Source of the DNA: an uncultured Mobiluncus sp.
Lineage (GTDB): Bacteria > Actinomycetota > Actinomycetes > Actinomycetales > Actinomycetaceae
Direction: 5' to 3'
Assembly: GCF_947087965.1 (NCBI RefSeq)
Contig: NZ_CAMUES010000009.1
Coordinates: 1 to 64,000 of the forward strand
Length of the DNA: 64,000 bases
A program made the translations under genes and the position numbers. The notes below the pieces were generated by a model. It worked only from the letters and a program-made list of their open reading frames with translations. It was not told the DNA's origin and ran no database searches. Below, in pieces: positions 34,152 through 43,605 of the stretch (the stretch's first letter is position 1; each line of letters begins with the position of its first letter).

Positions 34152-35075
34152 ATGATTACGCCGATACAAAAGACCGAAGTGCTGCTGGAGGCCATGCCGT
34201 GGCTACGCAGTTACCGCGGCGCTACCGTCGTCATCAAATACGGCGGCAACGCGATGGTCAACGAAGACTTGCGTCGTGCTTTCGCTGCTGACATTCAGTT
34301 CCTGCACCAGGTCGGTTTGCGGACGGTCGTGGTACACGGCGGAGGTCCGCAGATTACGGAGATGCTGGACCGTCTGGGTTTGGAGGCGCCGTTCATCAAC
34401 GGCTACCGGGTGACGACCCCGGAAGTCATGGAGGTCGTGCGCATGGTCCTCACCGGCAAGGTTCAGCGTGAGCTCGTGGGCTTGCTCAATGTTGAGGAAT
34501 CTCTGGCAATTGGGCTCACCGGTGAGGACGCCGGCCTATTTGGGGCGCGGAAACGCCACTGCGAACCAGGCTGCGACCTGGGACTGGTCGGGGATATCGT
34601 CAATGTTCATCCCCGTGCTGTCGTGGATCTGCTGGAACGGGGCAACATTCCGGTCATTTCCTCCATCGCCCCTTCCGTTGACGACCCTAACGTCGTGCTG
34701 AACGTCAACGCCGACGCGGTCGCGGCGGCCCTGGCTATCGGATTAAAGGCGCGCAAGCTCATTATCCTCACCGATGTCGAGGGACTTTACCGGGATATTG
34801 ATAACCCGGCATCCCTCATCAGATACTTGACCGCCAGCGAATTGGCGCGCATGCTGCCAACTTTGAAATCGGGAATGGTGCCAAAAATGCAGGCCTGTCT
34901 CGATGCTGTGCAGGGCGGCGTGTCTCGAGCGACTATCATTGACGGCCGCCTGGCTCACTCCATGCTCCTCGAAATCGTGACCGATCAAGGAACCGGTACC
35001 GAGGTTATCCCCGATAATCTCCGTCCGTCGGGCCTTCATAATGGTGAGCCTCTGCCCACGATACAGTTCCGGTGA
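34152..35075 (+). CDS. argB: acetylglutamate kinase
   Basis: 307 aa. Phosphorylates N-acetylglutamate. Amino-acid-kinase fold with VVIKYGGNAM, VVVHGGGPQI, LIILTDVEGLYRD and SGMVPKMQACLDAV. An N-terminal helix of about 20 residues (KTEVLLEAMPWLRSYRG) is the kind found in arginine-inhibited hexameric enzymes, so feedback control is likely (inference). GGAAGG precedes the ATG. The stop overlaps an in-frame GTG of argD. Confidence 0.97.
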   Translation: MITPIQKTEVLLEAMPWLRSYRGATVVIKYGGNAMVNEDLRRAFAADIQFLHQVGLRTVVVHGGGPQITEMLDRLGLEAPFINGYRVTTPEVMEVVRMVLTGKVQRELVGLLNVEESLAIGLTGEDAGLFGARKRHCEPGCDLGLVGDIVNVHPRAVVDLLERGNIPVISSIAPSVDDPNVVLNVNADAVAAALAIGLKARKLIILTDVEGLYRDIDNPASLIRYLTASELARMLPTLKSGMVPKMQACLDAVQGGVSRATIIDGRLAHSMLLEIVTDQGTGTEVIPDNLRPSGLHNGEPLPTIQFR

Positions 35076-35119
35076 GCCTTGCCTCATACCTCCGAACCAG
35101 CCTAGTGAAAGAAGTAAAA

Positions 35120-36370
35120 ATGGACGTCAAAGAGTGGATTTCGCGCTACGAAAACTCGATTATGAATACTTTCGGGACTCCGAAAACCGTGTTGACCCGC
35201 GGGGCGGGCTGCTTCGTGTGGGACGAGGACGGCCATCAGTACCTCGACTTGTTGGGCGGCATTGCGGTCAACGCGCTGGGACACGGACACCCGAATATCG
35301 TCACTGCTTTGCACGAACAGGTCGAAACGTTAGGCCACGTCAGCAACTATTTTGCGACCCAACCTCAGATTGAGGCCGCAGAGCGGATTTTGTCCATAGT
35401 CGAGCCCGGAGGGGCTCCGCAGGGTTCCCGCGTGTTCTTTACCAACTCTGGTACCGAAGCGCTGGAGGCGGCGTTTAAGTTGGCGCGAGCGCGCGGAGGA
35501 GCTGCGCGAAGCAGGTTCCTCGCGTTGGAAAACTCTTTCCACGGCCGTACCATGGGAGCCCTGTCATTGACCTACAAATCGATTTTCCGCGATCCTTTCC
35601 TGCCGATGCCCGCCGAAGTTGATTTCCTGCCTTACAACATCGCTGCTCTGGAACGCGCTTTTGACGGGGAGCGGGGAGAGTCCATCGCGGCTCTGTTCAT
35701 CGAGCCGATTCAAGGCGAAGCCGGGGTGCGTCCGATTTCTGACGATTTCCTCAAGGTCGCGCGCGAAGTAACGGCCCGTGCCGGCGCCCTGCTGGTTTTG
35801 GATGAAGTGCAAACCGGCATGGGGCGGACAGGAGCCTGGATGGCTCACCACACGGCGGGAATAGTTCCGGACGTAGTGACGTTGGCAAAAGGGCTGGGCG
35901 CCGGGTTCCCGGTCGGGGCTTGCGTGGCTCTTAACGCCGAGGCGGCAGGCGTGTTAAAGCCGGGGATGCACGGTTCAACTTTTGCGGGAAATCCGCTGGC
36001 TGGAGCCTCCGTGTTGGCGATGATTAACACGGTTGAAGAGGAAGGCCTGCTGTCTAATGTGCAAAACGTAGGGGAAATCTGGAAACGTGAAATCCTCGCA
36101 CTGGAGCACCCCCTCATCAGCGAAGTTCGAGGGCGGGGCTTGCTGCTGGGAATCGGGTTGCGCAATCCTCTGGCCAAACTGCTGGCAGATGAACTGTTCA
36201 GAGCCGGATTCATCGTGAACGCCCCGGATACGTTCACCATTCGTCTGGCGCCGCCGCTTATAATCAACCCCTCTCAGACCCGCATGTTTACCCAAGCGCT
36301 GCCGGAAATCTTGGACCGGGTGCAGCGCCAGGCAGACGAAGAAATTCGACTCGGAGTTCCTCGTGTCTGA
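35120..36370 (+). CDS. argD: acetylornithine aminotransferase
   Basis: 416 aa from the chosen ATG. PLP-dependent, forms N-acetylornithine. FFTNSGTEALEAAFKLAR, LVLDEVQTGMGRTG and the lysine in TLAKGLGAGFPVGA (Schiff base) are in place. The frame opens at a GTG at 35072 overlapping the argB stop, but AAAGAAG before the ATG at 35120 and the usual family start favour the latter. The next gene in most actinobacteria, argF, is missing; argR follows directly with an 8-nt overlap. Confidence 0.95.
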   Translation: MDVKEWISRYENSIMNTFGTPKTVLTRGAGCFVWDEDGHQYLDLLGGIAVNALGHGHPNIVTALHEQVETLGHVSNYFATQPQIEAAERILSIVEPGGAPQGSRVFFTNSGTEALEAAFKLARARGGAARSRFLALENSFHGRTMGALSLTYKSIFRDPFLPMPAEVDFLPYNIAALERAFDGERGESIAALFIEPIQGEAGVRPISDDFLKVAREVTARAGALLVLDEVQTGMGRTGAWMAHHTAGIVPDVVTLAKGLGAGFPVGACVALNAEAAGVLKPGMHGSTFAGNPLAGASVLAMINTVEEEGLLSNVQNVGEIWKREILALEHPLISEVRGRGLLLGIGLRNPLAKLLADELFRAGFIVNAPDTFTIRLAPPLIINPSQTRMFTQALPEILDRVQRQADEEIRLGVPRV

Positions 36371-36854
36371 AAACCTGGTAGTCCAATCGAAAATTGCTCG
36401 CCACAGTGCTATTTCCCGGCTGTTGGCGGATAACGTGGTGCGCTCTCAAGGGGCTTTGCAAATTCTGCTGGAAAACGCCGGGTTCTCGGTCACACAAGCG
36501 ACGCTATCGCGCGACCTGGAGGAACTTGCGGCTACTAAAGTGCGTGATGAAAAGGGAGATTTACGCTACGTTTTGGGCGGCGTGCGCACTGCCGCAGATA
36601 TGCCGTTGCAGCTGCCGGGAACGTTGGAACGTTGGTGCGCCCCGCTTTTGATTCAGGCGACTCAGGCCATGAATCAGGTGGTGCTGCGCACTCCGCCAGC
36701 CACAGCCGGCACTCTGGCATCGGTCATTGACAAGGAAAATCTGGAACACGTGTTGGGCTGCTTAGCGGGCGACAATACCATTTTGGTCATCTGCGATAGC
36801 GTGGAATCCGCCAAAGAACTGCGCGATAAGCTGCGAGGCCTGGCCAAGCGCTAG
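36363..36854 (+). CDS. argR: arginine repressor ArgR
   Basis: 163 aa. N-terminal winged helix (about 10-75, QATLSRDLEELAATKVRDEKG) and C-terminal hexamerisation/arginine-binding domain with GCLAGDNTILVIC. It represses arginine genes when arginine is plentiful; candidate operators are seen before argC and argJ. The GTG at 36363 overlaps argD by 8 nt, indicating coupled translation. Confidence 0.95.
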   Translation: MSENLVVQSKIARHSAISRLLADNVVRSQGALQILLENAGFSVTQATLSRDLEELAATKVRDEKGDLRYVLGGVRTAADMPLQLPGTLERWCAPLLIQATQAMNQVVLRTPPATAGTLASVIDKENLEHVLGCLAGDNTILVICDSVESAKELRDKLRGLAKR

Positions 36855-36938
36855 ACCTACATATTATTTCCCCAGATTTAAAACCTCAAGAACACAATTT
36901 TTAGACCTATTTATCGAAAATGAGAAAGAGAGAGAACA

Positions 36939-38171
36939 ATGACTGAACGGGTAGTGCTGGCTTATTCCGGCGGTTTGGACACTTCGGTGGCTATTGGCTG
37001 GATGAAAGACAAGCTCGGTGTGGACACGATTGCGGTGTCGGTTGATGTGGGCCAAGGCGGCGAGGATATGGATGTGATTCGCCAGCGCGCTCTTGATTGC
37101 GGGGCGGTGGAAGCCTACATCGCTGACGCCAAAGACGAGTTCGCCACCGAGTACTGTATGCCCTCTCTGCAAACCAACGGCCTGTACCAAGGCCAATACC
37201 CCCTGATCTCGGCACTGTCCCGGCCGCTCATCGCCAAACACCTGGTGATGGCAGCCAAACAGTTCGGTGCCACTACCATGGCTCACGGTTGCACCGGAAA
37301 GGGCAATGATCAGGTTCGTTTCGAGGTGTCATTTACCTCGCTGGCGCCGGACTTGAAATGCGTGTCGCCGATTCGTGATTTGTCCCTGCAGCGCGACGTG
37401 TCGATTGCCTACGCGGAGAAACATCACCTGCCCATCGAAGCAACGAAACACAACCCCTTCTCGATTGACCAAAACTTGTGGGGCAGGGCTATCGAAACCG
37501 GCTTCTTAGAGGACCTGTGGAACGCCCCCACCAAAGATGTGTACAACTACACCGATGATCCGGCATTCGCGGGAATCCCTGATGAAGTAATCATTACTTT
37601 TGAAAAGGGCATTCCCGTGGCGATTGATGGGGTAAAAATGACTCCGCTACAGGTCATCCAAGAGATGAACCGGCGTGCCGGTGCCCAGGGTATTGGGCGT
37701 ATTGATGTGGTGGAGGATCGTCTGATTGGGATTAAATCGCACGAAATCTATGAAGCTCCCGGCGCGATTGCCCTGATTACTGCCCATCAAGCCTTGGAAG
37801 CCGTGACCCTGGAGCGGATGCAGCTGCGCTACAAGCGTCAGATGGTGGAGCCGGCGTGGTCTGATTTGGTTTACGAGGCTCAATGGAATTCGCCTCTCAA
37901 GAAATCCTTGGACGCGTTTGTGGCGCACACTCAAGAATACGTGTCCGGCGAAATTCGGATGGTCATGCACGCCGGGCGGGCGGTGGTCAATGGGCGTCGT
38001 TCTGAGGCTTCCCTCTACGATTTCAAACTGGCGACCTACGATTCTGGGGATTCATTTAACCAGGACGCGGCGCGCGGTTTCATTGAACTTTACGGATTGC
38101 AGTCCAAGCTGGCCGCGGCGCGTGACGTGAGGTATGGCAAGGGCATCACGCTGCAGGCCTCGCACCTCTAA
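36939..38171 (+). CDS. argG: argininosuccinate synthase
   Basis: 410 aa. Joins citrulline and aspartate using ATP. The N-terminal P-loop-like LAYSGGLDTSVAIGWM, AHGCTGKGNDQVRFE and EATKHNPFSIDQNLWGRAIE are hallmarks. AGAAAGAGAGAG precedes the ATG. The 84-bp gap after argR is AT-rich and could hold a further promoter or ArgR site, but nothing clear is seen. It needs citrulline, so an argF product must come from elsewhere or from a catabolic pathway. Confidence 0.97.
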   Translation: MTERVVLAYSGGLDTSVAIGWMKDKLGVDTIAVSVDVGQGGEDMDVIRQRALDCGAVEAYIADAKDEFATEYCMPSLQTNGLYQGQYPLISALSRPLIAKHLVMAAKQFGATTMAHGCTGKGNDQVRFEVSFTSLAPDLKCVSPIRDLSLQRDVSIAYAEKHHLPIEATKHNPFSIDQNLWGRAIETGFLEDLWNAPTKDVYNYTDDPAFAGIPDEVIITFEKGIPVAIDGVKMTPLQVIQEMNRRAGAQGIGRIDVVEDRLIGIKSHEIYEAPGAIALITAHQALEAVTLERMQLRYKRQMVEPAWSDLVYEAQWNSPLKKSLDAFVAHTQEYVSGEIRMVMHAGRAVVNGRRSEASLYDFKLATYDSGDSFNQDAARGFIELYGLQSKLAAARDVRYGKGITLQASHL

Positions 38172-38214
38172 GTCCCTGTCCCGGTTTTCCGGGCTGCAGC
38201 CTCGTTTCAGTTCC

Positions 38215-38246
38215 CCGGCAGCCGAGCCAATCGGTTTGGCTGCCGG
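38215..38246 (+). terminator. hairpin between argG and argH
   Basis: CCGGCAGCC and GGCTGCCGG pair across a 14-nt loop, with no T-run after. It could attenuate, or process, the argG-argH transcript. Confidence 0.35.
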
Positions 38247-38278
38247 TGGTACTGTGGCATTGAGAGAAAAGAGTACAC

Positions 38279-39682
38279 ATGAGTGAAAAGTTGGCCCTGT
38301 GGGGCGGAAGATTCCAGGGCGGACCTGCCCAAGCGTTGGCGGCACTGTCGGTGTCCACCCAGTTTGATTGGCGTCTAGCAGACTACGACTTACAGGGCTC
38401 TTTGGCTCATGCGCAGGCGCTGCGGGCGGCGGGGCTGCTGACTGAGGTCGAATACGCCGACTTGAGCGCCGCCCTGCGCCGACTGCGGGCGGACGTGACT
38501 GACGGAACTTTCACTTTTTCTCCCGATGACGAGGACGTTCATACCGCCCTGGAACGCGGATTGCTGCAAGAGAACTACGCCGGGCCGGAACTGGGCGGAA
38601 AACTGCGGGCGGGACGCTCCCGCAACGACCAGATTGCCACCCTGGTACGGATGTACCTGCGCGACGCCGCCGCCCACCTGCAAGGGCTGATAACGGCACT
38701 TTGCCAGGCAATTTTGTCCCAGGCCGACCGTGCTGGAACCCATATCATGCCCGGTCGCACGCATATGCAGCATGCCCAGCCCGTTTTGGTGGCGCACCAG
38801 CTGATGGCTCACTTTTGGCCCCAGCTGCGTAACTTGGAGCGTTTGCGTGACTGGGAAAAGCGCAATGACGCCTCCCCGTATGGGGGCGGAGCCTTGGCCG
38901 GCAATACGTTGGGGCTCGACCCGGAACTGGTCGCCCGTGAGTTGGGTTTTTCCCAGGTGTGTCCGAACTCTATTGACGCCACGGCTTCACGAGACGGGGT
39001 GGTGGAGTTTCTCTATGTCCTCACCCAGGTGGCGGTGGATATGTCACGATTGGCGGAAGAAATCATTATCTGGAACACCGCCGAGTTCGGCTACGTCACT
39101 TTGGATGATTCCTATTCGACCGGGTCCAGCATCATGCCGCAAAAGAAGAACCCGGATGTGGCTGAACTGGCTCGCGGCAAAGCGGGACGTCTACTAGGCG
39201 ACTTGACGGGATTACTTGCCACGATGAAAGGTTTGCCGCTGGCTTACGACCGGGACCTGCAGGAGGACAAAGAGCCGGTGTTTGACGCTATCGACACCCT
39301 GGAAGTCCTGCTACCGGCGGTGACCGGGATGGTGGATACCATGACCCTGCACTATGAGCGCCTGGAAACGCTGTCTACCGCAGGTTTCTCCTTGGCCACC
39401 GATGTGGCTGAATGGCTGGTGAAACGTGGTATGCCTTTCCGTCATGCGCACGAAGTGTCGGGAGCCTGTGTTGCATTGGCAGAAGGACGAGGCGTTGGGT
39501 TGGAGGACCTCAGCGATGCTGATTTTGTGGGGGTTGACCCGCTGCTGACCCCTGAGGTTCGCGACATCCTGACCGCTGCCGGTTCGGTTAGAGCCCGCCG
39601 CGGGGTGGGAGGCACCGCTCCGGAGCGTGTGGCTGAACAGATTGCGGCGGCACGCCAGCAATTACAAGCGTTCCAGTGCTAA
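38279..39682 (+). CDS. argH: argininosuccinate lyase
   Basis: 467 aa. Final step, releasing arginine and fumarate. N-terminal LWGGRFQGGPAQAL, HTALERGLL, AGRSRNDQIAT, GRTHMQHAQP and the signature GSSIMPQKKNPD are all seen. GAGAAAAGAG precedes the ATG. Last gene of the cluster; an imperfect G+C-rich hairpin (about 39695-39738) follows without a T-run. Confidence 0.97.
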   Translation: MSEKLALWGGRFQGGPAQALAALSVSTQFDWRLADYDLQGSLAHAQALRAAGLLTEVEYADLSAALRRLRADVTDGTFTFSPDDEDVHTALERGLLQENYAGPELGGKLRAGRSRNDQIATLVRMYLRDAAAHLQGLITALCQAILSQADRAGTHIMPGRTHMQHAQPVLVAHQLMAHFWPQLRNLERLRDWEKRNDASPYGGGALAGNTLGLDPELVARELGFSQVCPNSIDATASRDGVVEFLYVLTQVAVDMSRLAEEIIIWNTAEFGYVTLDDSYSTGSSIMPQKKNPDVAELARGKAGRLLGDLTGLLATMKGLPLAYDRDLQEDKEPVFDAIDTLEVLLPAVTGMVDTMTLHYERLETLSTAGFSLATDVAEWLVKRGMPFRHAHEVSGACVALAEGRGVGLEDLSDADFVGVDPLLTPEVRDILTAAGSVRARRGVGGTAPERVAEQIAAARQQLQAFQC

Positions 39683-39773
39683 AGCGGCCCGACAGGGGTG
39701 GGGCAGTGCCGCCCGGGAGAGGTCAGCGGCACCCCACCTACCGTTCATGTTGTGTAGACAAACTAAACTTTAA

Positions 39774-39802
39774 TGTACATAGAATGTAAATCGAGGTATA
39801 AT
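39774..39802 (+). promoter_or_regulatory. promoter of the 50-aa protein gene
   Basis: TGTACA (39774-39779), a 17-nt spacer and a perfect TATAAT (39797-39802). The transcript would start near 39809 and have a leader of about 93 nt before the ATG at 39902. Confidence 0.65.
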
Positions 39803-39901
39803 AAAGACATCGAGCGGACATCTGTGATGGCCGGATTCGAGAGGTGGACTCCAGGCTCACCGAGACGTGTACAGAGCAATAGCGAAGGAGGTGCAACGGT
39901 T

Positions 39902-40054
39902 ATGAGTAGCATATTGAACTGGCTAAAGACCGCCCCAAAAACTTTCACCAGCGTGAAGGTTATTTCCGGCGAGGCGCCCCGGATGTGCGCAGACACTGTG
40001 ATGGCGAAAGCCTATCGAGTGAATATGGCGCATGAATTTTTGGCTGACCGTTAA
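39902..40054 (+). CDS. 50-residue protein of unknown function
   Basis: 50 aa (MSSILNWLKTAPKTF... ending HEFLADR), not recognised. Evidence that it is a gene: AAGGAGGTG 9 nt before the ATG, a good promoter 100 nt upstream, and a strong terminator 24 nt after the stop. The same frame is open back to 39773, including an ATG at 39827, but neither has a ribosome binding site like this. The N-terminus could form a short amphipathic helix (ILNWLKTA). No membrane segment or signal peptide. Role unknown. Confidence 0.6.
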   Translation: MSSILNWLKTAPKTFTSVKVISGEAPRMCADTVMAKAYRVNMAHEFLADR

Positions 40055-40077
40055 GGGGGACGGAAACCAAAAAACAG

Positions 40078-40118
40078 CAACGACGCAAGCGGACGAAGAT
40101 GTCCGCTTTTTTGTTGCC
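40078..40118 (+). terminator. rho-independent terminator
   Basis: AGCGGAC (40088-40094) pairs with GTCCGCT (40101-40107), then TTTTTT; flanking CAAC/GTTG could lengthen the stem. It ends the 50-aa protein transcript. On the other strand it lies just after msrA. Confidence 0.8.
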
Positions 40119-40156
40119 TAAAATCCGGCGTGCCGGGACTGAAACGCGAGTGCCAG

Positions 40157-40777
40157 CTAGTTCGCCAGCCGCGGAGTCTCGCAAACGAAGCCTTTGAATC
40201 CGTGATTGCAATATCCGTGGGGGTGGTGAAACAGGTACGCCTGATGATATGGCTCCGCAAGCCAAAACTTGCCGGCTGCGGCCAGGCTGAGAATTTCAGT
40301 CGTAATCGGCCCTCGACCGGCTTGGGCAAGGGTTTTCCCGAAGGTTTGCCGGGATTGCTCAGCCAGCTGGCGTTGTTGCGCAGTAGTGTAAACAATCATC
40401 GAACGGTACTGACTGCCCCGGTCGTTGCCTTGCCGCTCGCCCTGAGTGGGGTCGTGGTTTTCCCAAAACACTTTCAGCAGGTTTCCCGCACTCGTGCGGG
40501 TTGGGTCGTAGACTATGCGGGTCGTTTCAGCATGCCCGGTTTGACCTGTACAGACGTCTTCATAAGTGGGGTGCGGCCAGCGACCTCCCAGATAACCTAC
40601 CGCCGTGTTGATAACCCCGGGCTGGCTCCAGTAAATACGTTCCACTCCCCAAAAACATCCCATCGCTACGTAAAGAACCTCGTGGGGGAGGGGCCACGGC
40701 CCGGTAAGAGAGGTTTTGAGCACAGGGTGAATATCGGTCGGGGCAATCCCGGTATCGTTATGAAAGCCAAAATCCAT
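40157..40777 (-). CDS. msrA: peptide methionine sulfoxide reductase MsrA
   Basis: 206 aa. Reduces methionine-S-sulfoxide in proteins. The catalytic MGCFWGVERIYW (Cys in GCFW), the AVGYLGG motif, YEDVCTGQTGHAE and the C-terminal HGYCNHGFKGFVC (resolving cysteines) are in place. There is no signal peptide. The Nudix gene starts 80 bp away in the other direction, so this is a divergent pair. Confidence 0.95.
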   Translation of the reverse strand: MDFGFHNDTGIAPTDIHPVLKTSLTGPWPLPHEVLYVAMGCFWGVERIYWSQPGVINTAVGYLGGRWPHPTYEDVCTGQTGHAETTRIVYDPTRTSAGNLLKVFWENHDPTQGERQGNDRGSQYRSMIVYTTAQQRQLAEQSRQTFGKTLAQAGRGPITTEILSLAAAGKFWLAEPYHQAYLFHHPHGYCNHGFKGFVCETPRLAN

Positions 40778-40857
40778 AATCCTAGTGTGACACCGTGCAC
40801 TGGGATTGTCCTGGGAGAGGTTTCTCTCCCGGCTACAGAGTCATTAGACTCGAAAGT

Positions 40858-41274
40858 ATGTTTCAGCCGATAGTGGTCGCAGCAGCGATTGTGGACGACC
40901 TCAGCCGACCAACGCAGGTGCTGGGGGCGCAGCGCTCTTATCCCGAGCAATGGCGGGGTTTCTATGAGTTTCCCGGCGGTAAAACTGAACCCGGAGAAAC
41001 TCCCGAACAGGCTCTGCGCCGGGAGTTGCGTGAGGAACTATCAGCGGAAATTATCGTGGGTGAGCGTTTGCAGGAAACCTGGCCCGCTCACGGGGGATTT
41101 CAGATGTTCGTGTATCTGTGCGCCCTCGCGCCACACAGCGCGGCACAGGTAGGAGCGGCGCATCTGGCCCTGCGTTGGGTCGACCTTAAACATTCCGAGA
41201 GCTTGCCTTGGCTGCCCGCCGATTATCCGATTCTGACCGCGATTGCGCGGCATTACGGCATCACACAGAGCTAA
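40858..41274 (+). CDS. Nudix hydrolase, MutT-like
   Basis: 138 aa. The Nudix box GGKTEPGETPEQALRRELREEL matches Gx5Ex7REUxEExGU. Its position, and WRGFYEFPGGK, favour an 8-oxo-dGTP diphosphatase that keeps oxidised nucleotides out of DNA; other substrates are possible. The ATG at 40858 is 7 nt after TAGACT (40845-40850), a leaderless start. The next 250 nt (41275-41527) hold no supported gene. With msrA it forms an oxidative-damage repair pair. Confidence 0.88.
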   Translation: MFQPIVVAAAIVDDLSRPTQVLGAQRSYPEQWRGFYEFPGGKTEPGETPEQALRRELREELSAEIIVGERLQETWPAHGGFQMFVYLCALAPHSAAQVGAAHLALRWVDLKHSESLPWLPADYPILTAIARHYGITQS

Positions 41275-41527
41275 ACGGCGTGACATTGCGCTCGTGCCGC
41301 TCGGGTATCTTCGGGCGCGGCGTGGGCTCACCCGGTTTCGAGGTTCGGGTTCACAAGGGAGCTGCGGCGGTATGGCGCGAAAACATGGGTTTTCTCTCGC
41401 CCGGTCAAGCTGGGATATTGGTGCGTTAGGTCAGGATAGTGATAGTTTAGACCCCGTGTAAAAAGCTGTTTGCCCTACCGGGGGCGACAAAAATTGAAAC
41501 TATTTATATAGAGAAGGCGAGAAATCC

Positions 41528-43564
41528 TTGTCCAACCAGTCTGCGGCCGCTGCGACAAAAAATGCCGGAGCCAAGTCCGCTCATCCCTATCGCGAGTTAA
41601 CTTTCCGAGCCGTTGTTGTCGGCGGATTAATCACCCTGATTTTCACCGCCGCTAACGCTTACCTCGGGTTGAAAGTTGGCCTAACCTTTGCCACTTCCAT
41701 CCCGGCTGCCGTGATTTCCATGGCTATCCTGCGTTACTTCCATGATCACACGGTCGTGGAAAACAATATCGTCCAGACCATCGCTTCGGCGGCCGGGACG
41801 CTTTCGGCCATTATTTTTGTGGTTCCCGGTCTGGTTATGGTGGGTTATTGGTCGGGCTTCCCCTACTGGGAGACCACAGCCGTGTGCATGGTCGGCGGCA
41901 TTCTCGGTGTGATGTATTCGATTCCGCTGCGTCGTGCCCTGGTGACCGGCTCCGACCTGCCTTATCCGGAAGGGGTAGCGGCCGCGGAAGTGTTGAAAGT
42001 GGGGGACGAAAACGGTTCTGCTGAGGAAAATCACCGCGGCTTGCTGGTGATTATCTGGGGCGGCTTGGCGTCCGCCGCAATGGCACTGCTCACGGCGTTA
42101 AAAGCCGCTGCGGGGTCCTTGAGCGTGAGCTTTAGGATTGGCGCCGGAGGCACCATGATTGGTGGTTCGTTGTCTCTGGCTTTGATGGGGGTAGGACACC
42201 TGGTTGGTCCCGCGGTAGGCATCGCGATGCTGGTCGGTTTGCTGCTTTCCTATGGCATTCTGCTGCCGATTCTGACCCAAGGACAGGTCGCCGGTGAGGA
42301 TCTCGGTGATGTGGTCAGCACGGTTTTCGCCCACGACGTGCGGATGATTGGTGCTGGAGCTATGGCGGTGGCTGCAGTATGGACTCTGCTAAAAATTATT
42401 GGCCCCATCTTGCGCGGTATCACGGAGTCCTTAAAATCCTCGAAACTGCGTGAAACCGGAAATCAAGTTCCCTTGACGGAACAGGACATTCCTTTCAAAT
42501 ACGTGGCTGCCATTACTTTGCTGTCCATGATTCCGATTGGTTTGCTGCTGTGGAACTTCCTGCGAGATTCGCCCATTTCGCATCATCTCGTGGCGCTTAT
42601 TATCCTCAGCATTCTGTTTGTGCTGGTTCTGGGCTTGCTGATTGCCAGTATCTGTGGCTATATGGCGGGTCTGATTGGGGCCTCGAACTCTCCTATCTCT
42701 GGCGTGGGCATCATCGTGATTATTGCGGCTTCGCTGTTGATTTTGTTGGTGACCGGCAATACCAGCCAGACTCACCCTACTGAACTGACCGCCTACGCGC
42801 TGTTTACGACCGCTATCGTCTTTGGTATCGCTACTATCTCGAATGACAACCTGCAAGACCTGAAAACCGGCCAGCTGGTCGGAGCTACCCCGTGGAAACA
42901 GCAGGTGGCTCTCATTATCGGGGTTATATTTGGCTCTCTGGTGATTCCTCCGGTTCTACAGCTGCTGATGACCAGCTTTGGCTTCTCCGGGATGGAGGGC
43001 GTAGATGAGACTACCGCTCTGCAAGCTCCGCAAGCGACCCTGCTGTCCACCATCGCCAAGGGAATTTTTGGCGGGGACATGAACTGGCAGTTATTTGGTC
43101 TGGGGGCTTTGATTGGTGTCGTCATCGTCATAGTTGATGAAATCATGGGTCGCGTCAGCCGTTTCAACCTGGCTCCGCTCGCTGTGGGCATGGGCATGTA
43201 CCTGAACATTACGACCACCCTGGTCATCTCGCTGGGCGCCCTGGTGGGCTGGATTTACAACCGTTGGGCGCTGCGTCAAGACAAGGCAGAACAGTCCAAG
43301 CGTCTCGGGGTGCTGCTGGCTACCGGCATGATTGTGGGTGATTCACTGTTTGGGATTCTCAACGCCGGCATCATCGGAGCTACCAGTAACGCTGATGCCC
43401 TAGGAATCGTCCCGGATTCTTTTGCCCCCGTTGCCAAAGTCGTGGGAGTGATTGTTTTTGTGGGTTTGTTGGCCGTCAGCTACCGCTGGGTGATGAAGAA
43501 ATCCGGCGAGTCCGAGTCGACACCAGCCTCAGAAATCAACGATTCTTCCCGAAGTGAAGCCTAA
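41528..43564 (+). CDS. OPT-family oligopeptide transporter
   Basis: 678 aa, about 15 membrane segments. N-terminal RELTFRAVVVGGLITLIFTAANAYLGLKVGLT and SDLPYPEGVAAAEVLKVG are signatures of the bacterial OPT family, proton-coupled importers of peptides or metal-chelate complexes. The start is a TTG with AGAAGGCGAG about 8 nt before it. A likely operon with the AhpD-like and symporter genes downstream (41 and 11 nt gaps). Confidence 0.9.
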   Translation: MSNQSAAAATKNAGAKSAHPYRELTFRAVVVGGLITLIFTAANAYLGLKVGLTFATSIPAAVISMAILRYFHDHTVVENNIVQTIASAAGTLSAIIFVVPGLVMVGYWSGFPYWETTAVCMVGGILGVMYSIPLRRALVTGSDLPYPEGVAAAEVLKVGDENGSAEENHRGLLVIIWGGLASAAMALLTALKAAAGSLSVSFRIGAGGTMIGGSLSLALMGVGHLVGPAVGIAMLVGLLLSYGILLPILTQGQVAGEDLGDVVSTVFAHDVRMIGAGAMAVAAVWTLLKIIGPILRGITESLKSSKLRETGNQVPLTEQDIPFKYVAAITLLSMIPIGLLLWNFLRDSPISHHLVALIILSILFVLVLGLLIASICGYMAGLIGASNSPISGVGIIVIIAASLLILLVTGNTSQTHPTELTAYALFTTAIVFGIATISNDNLQDLKTGQLVGATPWKQQVALIIGVIFGSLVIPPVLQLLMTSFGFSGMEGVDETTALQAPQATLLSTIAKGIFGGDMNWQLFGLGALIGVVIVIVDEIMGRVSRFNLAPLAVGMGMYLNITTTLVISLGALVGWIYNRWALRQDKAEQSKRLGVLLATGMIVGDSLFGILNAGIIGATSNADALGIVPDSFAPVAKVVGVIVFVGLLAVSYRWVMKKSGESESTPASEINDSSRSEA

Positions 43565-43605
43565 AAGACCCGGTCTGGGTGGGTTTACGGAAAGGAACAG
43601 ACGCA

